Assembly: GCA_964600165.1 (NCBI GenBank)
Contig: CAZRIP010000140.1
Coordinates: forward strand, 1 to 7,840
Length of the DNA: 7,840 nucleotides
Direction of reading: 5' to 3'
Origin: CAZRIP01 sp964600165
GTDB taxonomy: Bacteria; Elusimicrobiota; Elusimicrobia; UBA1565; UBA9628
The notes below the pieces were generated by a model, which was not told the origin of the DNA, did not search any database, and saw nothing but the letters and a program-made list of their open reading frames with translations. A program made the translations under genes and the position numbers. Below, one piece after another: positions 1 to 6,484 of this stretch; the stretch's first letter is position 1; each line of letters begins with the position of its first letter.

Positions 1-211
1 CGTGCTCTTCGGCAAGGAGTTCTGGACGCGGGTCGTCGATTGGGATTATCTCGCCGAGCAGGGGATGATCTCCTGGGACGACACGCGCCTGATCAAGATC
101 GTCGAGAAAGCCGAGGAAGGCTGGGCGCACATCCAGCAGTTCTGGCGCGATCATCGCCCCGAGTCCGAATCGCCGGAGCAGATGCCCGCGACGCCGCCCA
201 AGAAGCGCTGA
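1..211 (+). CDS. LOG-family (TIGR00730-type) Rossmann-fold protein, C-terminal end, 5'-truncated
   Basis: Only the last 69 codons are in the window; the reading frame is open to the left edge, with complete codons from base 2. The peptide begins VLFGKEFWTRVVDWDYL, followed by GMISWDD and a segment ending in EEGWAHIQQF. This matches the C-terminal pattern of LOG-family proteins (predicted lysine-decarboxylase-like, TIGR00730), where a strand ending in LFG is followed by a Trp-rich helix, an 'ISxxD' turn and a last helix. Characterised LOG enzymes hydrolyse nucleoside monophosphates such as cytokinin riboside 5'-phosphate. The catalytic PGGxGTxxE motif would lie upstream of the window, so activity cannot be judged. 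The last 20 or so residues are a Pro/Glu/Lys-rich tail that is probably disordered. The TGA stop shares its A with the ATG of the next gene, which suggests translational coupling. Confidence 0.72.
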   Translation, partial: VLFGKEFWTRVVDWDYLAEQGMISWDDTRLIKIVEKAEEGWAHIQQFWRDHRPESESPEQMPATPPKKR

Positions 212-1152
212 TGCTCGCCGTCCTCGCCTTCGCCGCCGCGCTCGCCCGTCCGGGCTTCGGCGAGAGCGAGTTCCTCATGAACCTTCACAAGGCCGAGACA
301 CGCAAGGAGCCCGAGGAGCGCGTGGAGTACCTCGATCGCGCGCTCAAGGCCTGGGACCCCGACGAAGGCAACGAGCTCCTGTCGCACGCCGATCTGATGC
401 GGGGAGAGGCGCATTACGAGCTCAACGAGCTTTCCGACGCGGAGCCCGATCTTTCCAAGGCCGTCGAGCTCGACCCCGGCAGCGCGCGAGCCTACTTTCT
501 GCGCGGCGAGATCCGGCTCAAGCAGGGGCGCCCCAAGGACGCGGAAGCCGATCTTCGAGAGTACGCCGCGCAGAAGCCAGACGACATCGAGGGCTGGCTC
601 GCGCTCGCCGACGCGCAAGTCCGCGCGCGCGAGTATGCCGACGCGCTCGAAAGCGTCCGCCGCGCCGACCTTCTCGATCCCGCGGATTGGCGCGTGGGCC
701 TGGCGCGCGCGCGGGCCGCGATGACGCGCAAGAGTTGGGACTCGGCGGTGGAGAGTCTCGACGCCGCCGACGTCGCCGCCAAGCGCCGGGAGCCCGAGGT
801 CCAGGCCGAGAGAGCCATCTGCCGCGTCGCGCAAGGCAAGCCGGAGCTCGCGCTGAAGGATTACGGCCTCGCGCTGACCGCGTACGAGCAAAGGCTCGAC
901 GCGCTCGCGCGCTCGAAGCCGCTCAAGATCGACGCGGTCGAGACGCAGGGAAAAGCGGCGCGCGCCTATTTCGGGCGCGGGCGCGTCTACGAGTTCTTGG
1001 GCCGGACGGCTCCGGCCGCCGCCGATTACCGCGAGTCGTGCCGGCTGGGCCACGAGCCCGCCTGCGCGCGGGAGCGGAATCTTCCCGCGGATTCCGCGAA
1101 AAAAGCCAAGCCCGAAACGCACGACTCGGGTGACCGCATCTACGCCAATTGA
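211..1152 (+). CDS. Exported TPR-repeat protein (313 aa)
   Basis: I start this at the ATG at 211, which overlaps the previous stop by one base (TGATG). The frame stays open further left, but that would run through the upstream gene. The chosen start gives a hydrophobic N-terminus (MLAVLAFAAALA) that looks like a short signal peptide, though without a clear lipobox. About six tetratricopeptide repeats follow, at roughly residues 57-90, 91-124, 125-158, 159-190, 194-226 and 247-281. Recognisable pieces are AVELDPGSARAYFLRGEIRLKQGR and YFGRGRVYEFLG...AAADYRESCRLG. The C-terminal 30 residues are Lys-rich and probably disordered. TPR arrays are protein-binding scaffolds, so the location is predicted to be periplasmic or envelope-associated. 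No enzyme domain is present, and the partner is unknown. There is no clear Shine-Dalgarno sequence, consistent with coupling. The 4-nt gap to the next TPR gene suggests co-expression. Confidence 0.85.
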   Translation: MLAVLAFAAALARPGFGESEFLMNLHKAETRKEPEERVEYLDRALKAWDPDEGNELLSHADLMRGEAHYELNELSDAEPDLSKAVELDPGSARAYFLRGEIRLKQGRPKDAEADLREYAAQKPDDIEGWLALADAQVRAREYADALESVRRADLLDPADWRVGLARARAAMTRKSWDSAVESLDAADVAAKRREPEVQAERAICRVAQGKPELALKDYGLALTAYEQRLDALARSKPLKIDAVETQGKAARAYFGRGRVYEFLGRTAPAAADYRESCRLGHEPACARERNLPADSAKKAKPETHDSGDRIYAN

Positions 1153-1156
1153 GGCC

Positions 1157-2413
1157 ATGATCCATTCCCTCCTGATGATCTCGAGTCTTTTCTGCCTCGA
1201 CGGCCGCGCCGCGTTGTCGACGACGGCCGACCTTTATCTCGACAAGGGCCTGCACCACCTCTACGACCTCGACTACGACGAGGCGCGCGGCGACTTCCGC
1301 AAGATCATCGAGGCCGAGCCCGACAATCCTTTCGGCTATCTTTTCGAGTCCGGCGCGATCTGGTGGCAATCGTCGATGGAATACGGGCTTTTCAAGGACA
1401 CTCCGACTCTTCAAGGCCTCTTCGAGCAAGACGTCGAAGCCGCGCTGCGCAAGGTCGACGCGTACGAGTCCTCGAAGGATAAGGAGACCAAGGCCGACGG
1501 GCACTTCGTCGAGGGCATGGCGCTGGGCACCCGCGGGCAATGGAGCATCATGCGCGGCCACTGGCTCAAGGCTTATTTCGACGGCAAGAAGGCGATCAAG
1601 CACCTCAAGAAGACCGTCAAAGAGGACCCGGACTATTACGACGCCTACCTCGGCATCGGCGTTTTCGACTACCAGGCGGCGCATTTCTCGGGCGCGCTCA
1701 AGCTCGGCGCGGCGCTCGGCGGCGTCCACGGCGACGAGAAGCGCGGCTTGCAAGAGATGGAGCTCGCGTCGCAAAAAGGGCGCTTCGGCGCGCGTCAAGC
1801 CGCGGAGTTCCTGGCGAGCATCTACATCGACGACAAGCACGATTACGCCAAGGCGCTGCCGGTCGTCGAGCGTCTTCGAGGCGATTTCCCGGAAAGCCCC
1901 TACTTCGAGTTCATCGAGCTCGGCCTGCGCTTCAAGCTGCATCAGAACGCCGAGTCGATCCAGCTCGGGCGCGACCTCTTCGCCAAGGTCAAGCAAGACC
2001 CCGAGGCCTTCGACCGCAAGCTGCTGAGCCTCTTCTGCGGCATCTCCGCCGATCAATGCCTCAACAACGTGGACGTCGCCGGGGCGCTCGCGTGGATCGA
2101 CTCGGCCCTCGACGAGTCGAAGACGCACCCCGCGCCCAAGCCCGCGCGGCGCGGCAAGCTCGCGGCCGACCCCGAAGATCCTTGGCGCAGCTTCCTGCAC
2201 CTCTGGCGCGGGCACTGCCTCGACGCGCTCGGCAATCATGACGGCGCCGCGGACGACTACCAGTGGGTCCTCGAGCATCCCGCCTTCTCCGACGATCAGG
2301 CCCGGGCGAGGGAATGCTCGCAGTCCCCGTGCGCGGCCGCGAAGCTGCTCGCGTACCTGCGCTCCAAGTCGCACGGGGAGCCTTGGCCCCCGAAAGCCGC
2401 CGGCCGCAATTAA
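1157..2413 (+). CDS. Exported TPR-like protein (418 aa)
   Basis: The preferred start is ATG 1157, 4 nt after the previous stop. An in-frame GTG at 1130 would add nine residues but overlap the upstream gene and bury the signal peptide. From ATG the protein begins MIHSLLMISSLFCLDGRA-A, a plausible signal peptide cleaved near residue 18. Helical repeats follow. The segment YLDKGLHHLYDLDYDEARGD...AEPDNPFGYLF (residues 27-63) is a canonical TPR. Further repeats lie at about 143-175 (KHLKKTVKEDPDYYDAYLGIGVFDYQ), 213-248, 250-280 and 345-375 (HCLDALGNHDGAADDYQWVLEH). The region with DYQAAHFSGALKLGAALGG resembles a conserved insertion in large bacterial TPR proteins whose N-terminus reads 'LYDLDYxxA'. 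Cysteines at 294, 301, 354, 387 and 392 could form disulfides outside the cytoplasm. The function is unknown; it probably works with the preceding TPR protein. No convincing terminator is visible in the 46 nt before the next gene. Confidence 0.85.
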   Translation: MIHSLLMISSLFCLDGRAALSTTADLYLDKGLHHLYDLDYDEARGDFRKIIEAEPDNPFGYLFESGAIWWQSSMEYGLFKDTPTLQGLFEQDVEAALRKVDAYESSKDKETKADGHFVEGMALGTRGQWSIMRGHWLKAYFDGKKAIKHLKKTVKEDPDYYDAYLGIGVFDYQAAHFSGALKLGAALGGVHGDEKRGLQEMELASQKGRFGARQAAEFLASIYIDDKHDYAKALPVVERLRGDFPESPYFEFIELGLRFKLHQNAESIQLGRDLFAKVKQDPEAFDRKLLSLFCGISADQCLNNVDVAGALAWIDSALDESKTHPAPKPARRGKLAADPEDPWRSFLHLWRGHCLDALGNHDGAADDYQWVLEHPAFSDDQARARECSQSPCAAAKLLAYLRSKSHGEPWPPKAAGRN

Positions 2414-2424
2414 CAAATTCGGTC

Positions 2425-2453
2425 TTGCGCGATCCCGGACCCGGGGCTATCCT
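2425..2453 (+). promoter_or_regulatory. Sigma70-like promoter for the coiled-coil/GYF_2 gene pair
   Basis: TTGCGC at 2425-2430 and TATCCT at 2448-2453 are separated by exactly 17 nt. The predicted start point, 6-7 nt after the -10 box, falls at 2459-2460, which is the first base of the GTG codon of the following gene. The boxes are imperfect (4/6 each against TTGACA and TATAAT). The spacing, the location in a 46-nt gap and the missing ribosome-binding site support the call. Confidence 0.6.
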
Positions 2454-2459
2454 TGAACC

Positions 2460-3269
2460 GTGGCCGATCCCGATCCCTTTCAGCGCTGGCTCGACGACTA
2501 TCGCTCCGGCGTCGACGAGGCCCTGGCGCGCGCCCAGCCGCCCTCCAGCGCCGTCGCGCGCGACGCCCAAGACGCCTTCCAGAACTGGTGGCGCGCCGAG
2601 CACGAGGAGCTCTTGCCGAGCCGGGTCGCGAGCCGCTTGGCCGATCCGGCGCTCTCCCCGGCCGAGGAGGACCGTCTTCTTCCGCCCGATTGGCCGGCGC
2701 AAGTCGAGCGCCTGGCCTGCGAGAAAGCCGACGCCGAGCGGCGCCTGAGCGCCGCGCAAGCCGCCAACGAGGCCCTGGCCCGGCGCGTCGCCGAGCTGGA
2801 GAAATCGTCGGCCGAAGCCCAGGCGCTCGCCTCCCGGGAGCGCGAGCGCCTCGAGGCGCGGCTGGCCGGCCTGGAGGAGAAGCTTTCCGGCGCGGCCGAG
2901 CGCGAGCGGGCGCTGCGCGAGGGCAAGTCGCTGCGCGACGAGTCGGCGACGCGCTTTTCTCGAGAGCTCGAGCAGCTGGAGGAGGCGCTCGCCCTCGAAA
3001 GAGAAAAGGGCGTGCTCGCCGCGCGGCAGGGCGCGGTCCTCGCCCGGCAAGTCGAGGACCTGGAGCGCGAGCGCGCGCGCCTGCGCGAGACGGCGGCCGC
3101 GCAAGAGGGCGCGCTCCAGGAGCTGCGCAGCCTGGCGACCGGCTACCAGACGCGCCTGATCGAGGCCAAGGAGCTCACCGACGCCGACATCGCTTTGATG
3201 CGCCAAGACCTCAAGCTGTTCCTGGAAGAGCTCAAGATCATCAGGAACACGCTCAAGAAGGGAGAATAG
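2460..3269 (+). CDS. Coiled-coil protein, hypothetical (269 aa)
   Basis: Translation from GTG 2460 gives MADPDPFQRWLDDYRSGVDEALARAQ. No Shine-Dalgarno sequence precedes it, and the -10 box ends only 6 nt upstream, so the mRNA is probably leaderless. The first 78 residues form a short mixed domain with aromatic pairs (FQNWWRAEHEELLP). Residues about 81-225 are a long charged heptad-rich coiled coil (repeats of LE, RLxxLEE and ERERLEARL). A last amphipathic helix, DLKLFLEELKIIRNTLKKG (250-268), ends the protein. There is no signal peptide or membrane segment, so it should be cytoplasmic. I do not recognise a named family. The stop lies 1 nt before the next start, and that gene is also coiled-coil, so the two probably form a complex or share a scaffold. 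The long Glu/Arg/Ala coiled coil will attract spurious similarity to myosin/SMC-type proteins. Confidence 0.78.
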   Translation: MADPDPFQRWLDDYRSGVDEALARAQPPSSAVARDAQDAFQNWWRAEHEELLPSRVASRLADPALSPAEEDRLLPPDWPAQVERLACEKADAERRLSAAQAANEALARRVAELEKSSAEAQALASRERERLEARLAGLEEKLSGAAERERALREGKSLRDESATRFSRELEQLEEALALEREKGVLAARQGAVLARQVEDLERERARLRETAAAQEGALQELRSLATGYQTRLIEAKELTDADIALMRQDLKLFLEELKIIRNTLKKGE

Positions 3270-3270
3270 G

Positions 3271-4161
3271 ATGAAATACTGGGTCTACATGAACGGCGAG
3301 GTGCCGGGCAGCTTCACGCCGCAAGAGCTCGCCGCCCTCAAGGATTTCGCGATGACGACGCTCGTCTGCCCGGCCGAGGGGGAGATCCTCGAGAAGAACT
3401 GGCGCCGCTCCGGCGAGTTCGCCGACATCATCACGGTCCTCCACGAACGCGACGCCAGCCGGCCGCCCTCGGCGCCGGCGCGGGAGCAGGAAGCGGTGAT
3501 CTCTCAAGACGTCGACGCGTTGATCGACACCGCCTCGGCGCGGCTCTTCGGCCAGGTCGCCGGGCTCATGAAAGAGCTCGAGAACCATCGCGAGGAGCGC
3601 GCGCTCACCGACAGCCTCCAGCGCAAGGTCGTGGAGCTCGAGGAGCAGGCCCGCCAGGCGCGCGAGCAGGCGAAGCTGCTCGAGGGCCGCATGCCCCGCC
3701 TGGCCGAGCTCGAGGAGACCGTCCGGAAAAACGAGACGGCGATCGACGGCCTGCAGCAGGCGCTCAACGCGCGCGAGGAGGGGCTGGCCGAGCTGCGCGT
3801 GCAGCTGGAGCGCTCGCGCGGCGACATCGAGGCTTCTAAAAGGCGGATGTCTGAAGCGCTCAATGATCTCGCGATCCGCAATCGCCTGGTCGACAAGCTC
3901 TCGCGCGACCTGACCGAGAAGGAATTGAGCCTCGCCAAGGCCCTCGGCGTGATCCGCCGCTTCGAGGAGGACTTGAACCGCCTCGCGCCGTCGCTGGCGC
4001 CGCGGCCCGTCGTCCCGCCGGAGGAAAAGCCGGCCGAGACCGTCGCGCAAGCGCCGCACGAGCCGCCGCCGCTGCCCGCCGCGCCGCCGATCCCCGGCCA
4101 ACCCGCCGCCCAGAACGCCCTCGCCGCGAAGCTCAAGAAGCTGATGTCGCGCGACCATTAG
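3271..4161 (+). CDS. GYF_2-domain (DUF4339-like) coiled-coil protein (296 aa)
   Basis: ATG 3271 has a good Shine-Dalgarno (AAGGGAG ending at 3264, 6 nt spacing) that overlaps the end of the previous gene. Residues 1-55 look like a GYF_2 domain: KYWVYMNGEVPGSFTPQELAAL, a central TTLVCPAEG, and NWRRSGEFADI. That is the usual order of 'W/Y-x-x-x-x-G-x-x-x-G-P', 'eL' helix, 'tlV' strand and 'W..A/SGE' turn. GYF-type domains bind proline-rich peptides or act as protein adaptors. A linker follows (60-85), then a coiled coil at about 95-235, a Pro/Ala-rich stretch (239-280), and a basic C-terminal helix (AAKLKKLMSRD). The protein's own proline-rich tail is a possible intramolecular or partner ligand for the GYF_2 domain; that is inference. 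No signal peptide or membrane segment is seen. It is cotranscribed with the upstream coiled-coil gene. The role is unknown. Confidence 0.8.
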   Translation: MKYWVYMNGEVPGSFTPQELAALKDFAMTTLVCPAEGEILEKNWRRSGEFADIITVLHERDASRPPSAPAREQEAVISQDVDALIDTASARLFGQVAGLMKELENHREERALTDSLQRKVVELEEQARQAREQAKLLEGRMPRLAELEETVRKNETAIDGLQQALNAREEGLAELRVQLERSRGDIEASKRRMSEALNDLAIRNRLVDKLSRDLTEKELSLAKALGVIRRFEEDLNRLAPSLAPRPVVPPEEKPAETVAQAPHEPPPLPAAPPIPGQPAAQNALAAKLKKLMSRDH

Positions 4162-4173
4162 CTCCCGCCATAA

Positions 4174-4220
4174 TTAGCACTCAAACATTGTGATTGACAG
4201 CTTTGAGTGCCCTGTGCTAA
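4174..4220. promoter_or_regulatory. Cluster of CIRCE half-sites upstream of and within the groES promoter
   Basis: TTAGCACTC at 4174-4182 is a perfect left half of CIRCE (consensus TTAGCACTC-N9-GAGTGCTAA). GAGTGC sits at 4205-4210 and GTGCTAA at 4214-4220, both right-half fragments. The 9-bp arms GCACTCAAA (4177-4185) and TTTGAGTGC (4202-4210) are perfect inverted repeats with a 16-nt spacer. At canonical N9 spacing the partner of the perfect left half would be GATTGACAG (4192-4200), which contains the -35 box and matches only 5 of 9 consensus bases. The cluster is therefore CIRCE-derived sequence of unusual arrangement. Whether HrcA binds it is unknown. Confidence 0.55.
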
Positions 4221-4223
4221 AAT
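4194..4223 (+). promoter_or_regulatory. groESL sigma70-type promoter
   Basis: TTGACA (4194-4199) is a perfect -35 box and TAAAAT (4218-4223) a near-perfect -10 box, separated by 18 nt. TGC immediately before the -10 supplies an extended -10 (TGn) element. The expected transcription start is near 4230, giving a leader of about 50 nt to the groES ATG. The promoter is embedded in CIRCE-like sequence, as expected for HrcA-repressed chaperonin operons. Confidence 0.82.
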
Positions 4224-4249
4224 AAGCAATCGCAGCAGTCGATTGCTAA
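4223..4249. promoter_or_regulatory. CIRCE-like operator variant (putative HrcA site)
   Basis: The left arm TAAGCAATC (4223-4231) and right arm GATTGCTAA (4241-4249) are separated by exactly 9 nt, the canonical CIRCE geometry. Against consensus, the left arm differs at two positions and the right arm at one. The inner changes (C to A on the left, G to T on the right) are mirror images, so the inverted symmetry is kept. It spans the predicted transcription start just after the -10 box, the classic position for HrcA repression of groESL. HrcA itself is not in the window. Confidence 0.7.
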
Positions 4250-4280
4250 TTTGACTCACAGATAAGTGGAGGAAACACCA

Positions 4281-4592
4281 ATGACCGAAGCGACGTTGAC
4301 TAAAGTGAAGATCCAGCCTCTGGGCGATCGCGTGCTCGTCAAGCCGATCGAACAGAAAGAAACCAAGCGCAGCGGCATCATCATCCCCGACACCGCGAAA
4401 GAGAAGCCGCAGGAAGGCCTCGTCGTGGCCACCGGCAAGGGCAAGACCACGGAGGACGGAAAGGTCCTCACGATGGACGTCAAGGCCGGCGACAAGATCC
4501 TCTACGGAAAGTATTCCGGCAGCGAGATCAAGCTCGAGGACCAAGAGTACCTGATCATGCATCAGGACGACATCCTCGGCATCCTCAAGTAA
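4281..4592 (+). CDS. groES: Co-chaperonin GroES (10 kDa, Hsp10)
   Basis: This is the 103-residue lid of the GroEL chaperonin; as a heptamer it caps the folding chamber in the cytoplasm. The start is ATG 4281, 8 nt after a strong GGAGG (4268-4272). An in-frame GTG at 4266 overlaps that ribosome-binding site and is rejected. The N-terminal strand has the family pattern VKIQPLGDRVLVKP (9-22). The mobile loop that docks on GroEL is TKRSGIIIPDTAKEKPQEG (28-46), with its hydrophobic III at 33-35. GKYSGSEIKLEDQEYLIMHQDDILGIL (76-102) closes the barrel. The length is slightly above the usual 94-100 residues because of a short N-terminal extension (MTEATL). It is followed by groEL after 38 nt under the same promoter and CIRCE-like control, so induction by heat or misfolded protein is expected. 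Confidence 0.97.
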   Translation: MTEATLTKVKIQPLGDRVLVKPIEQKETKRSGIIIPDTAKEKPQEGLVVATGKGKTTEDGKVLTMDVKAGDKILYGKYSGSEIKLEDQEYLIMHQDDILGILK

Positions 4593-4630
4593 TTTACCAC
4601 CGAGCTATATAAAGGAGAGGTTGAACAGAA

Positions 4631-6252
<1,622 letters not shown>

Positions 6253-6259
<7 letters not shown>

Positions 6260-6276
6260 GCTGTAAAGCTTAATAC
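6253..6276 (+). repeat. Inverted repeat (hairpin) across the groEL stop codon
   Basis: GTATTAAGCT (6253-6262) and AGCTTAATAC (6267-6276) are a perfect 10-bp inverted repeat around the 4-nt loop GTAA, a GNRA-type tetraloop. The TAA stop (6257-6259) lies inside the left arm. There is no T-run after it, so it is not itself an intrinsic terminator. A role in 3'-end stability or mRNA processing is possible. Confidence 0.7.
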
Positions 6277-6292
6277 TGCTCAAGGATCAAAC

Positions 6293-6327
6293 GGCCCCCG
6301 GCTCGCAAGAGCCGGGGGCTTCGTTTT
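6293..6327 (+). terminator. Rho-independent terminator of groESL
   Basis: A perfect 11-bp GC-rich stem, GCCCCCGGCTC (6294-6304) with GAGCCGGGGGC (6309-6319), is closed by the GNRA tetraloop GCAA. One more G-T pair extends it at 6293/6320. The tail TTCGTTTTG follows at once. It lies 33 nt after the groEL stop and should insulate the cassette region from groESL transcription. Confidence 0.92.
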
Positions 6328-6343
6328 GTCCGGGTAGGGGGAC

Positions 6344-6369
6344 AAACACTGCCCCGCTATGCAGTGTTT
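6344..6369. repeat. Perfect 9-bp inverted repeat between groEL and the cassettes
   Basis: AAACACTGC (6344-6352) and GCAGTGTTT (6361-6369) are perfectly complementary around an 8-nt spacer. No U-tract follows on either strand, so it is not a terminator. It could be a DNA operator for the promoters that follow, a hairpin RNA, or a remnant of an attachment site. Nothing in the sequence decides among these. Confidence 0.55.
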
Positions 6370-6392
6370 CCCGTGGCCAAAAAATCCTCATG

Positions 6393-6421
6393 TTGCAAAA
6401 AATGCAGATTGGGACTACACT
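6393..6421 (+). promoter_or_regulatory. Promoter candidate upstream of the cassettes (distal)
   Basis: TTGCAA (6393-6398), 17 nt, then TACACT (6416-6421). The -10 context GGGACTACACTT resembles that of the promoter at 2448. It points rightward into the cassette region and starts about 50 nt before the core site. The call rests on box match and spacing only. Confidence 0.45.
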
Positions 6422-6431
6422 TCGGGAAAGG

Positions 6432-6459
6432 TTGACCATTCCAGTCGACTTACTATACA
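6432..6459 (+). promoter_or_regulatory. Promoter candidate upstream of the cassettes (proximal, Pc-like)
   Basis: TTGACC (6432-6437), 16 nt, then TATACA (6454-6459), each 5/6 to consensus. The predicted start near 6466 lies 11-14 nt before the GTTATGCC core site and the first cassette gene. This is where a cassette promoter would be useful, because the cassette brings no 5' region of its own. Confidence 0.5.
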
Positions 6460-6476
6460 GAACGGCATATTCATAA

Positions 6477-6484
6477 GTTATGCC
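6477..6484 (+). other. Integron-type core site (GTTATGCC) at the left edge of cassette 1
   Basis: GTTATGCC at 6477-6484 is identical to the right R box of the attC at 7350-7357. It marks the left boundary of the array, with expected exchange between G6477 and T6478. Unlike attC1, no full inverse core (GGCATAAC) with L boxes precedes it. Only GGCATA lies at 6464-6469. It may be an attI-type site, a secondary insertion site, or a collapsed attC. The ATG inside it (6480-6482) is in frame with the cassette gene. Confidence 0.55.

Noticed and set aside
40..210. N-terminal extension of the first TPR protein upstream of ATG 211
   Set aside because: It overlaps the LOG-family gene in another frame and would bury the signal peptide; the TGATG junction supports 211.
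1130..1156. GTG start nine codons upstream for the second TPR protein
   Set aside because: It overlaps the previous gene and places polar residues before the signal peptide; ATG 1157 is simpler.
923..2416. Minus-strand open frame of 497 codons opposite the two TPR genes
   Set aside because: This is an antisense shadow in GC-rich DNA with low-complexity Arg/Leu/Val content; the plus strand has recognisable TPR repeats.
2453..3274. Alternative plus-strand frame overlapping the coiled-coil gene
   Set aside because: Its product is an Arg/Ala/Gly-rich low-complexity sequence; the chosen frame gives clean heptad repeats and ends 1 nt before the next gene.
4266..4280. GTG start five codons upstream for groES
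   Set aside because: It covers the Shine-Dalgarno of the ATG at 4281, and the family N-terminus fits the ATG.
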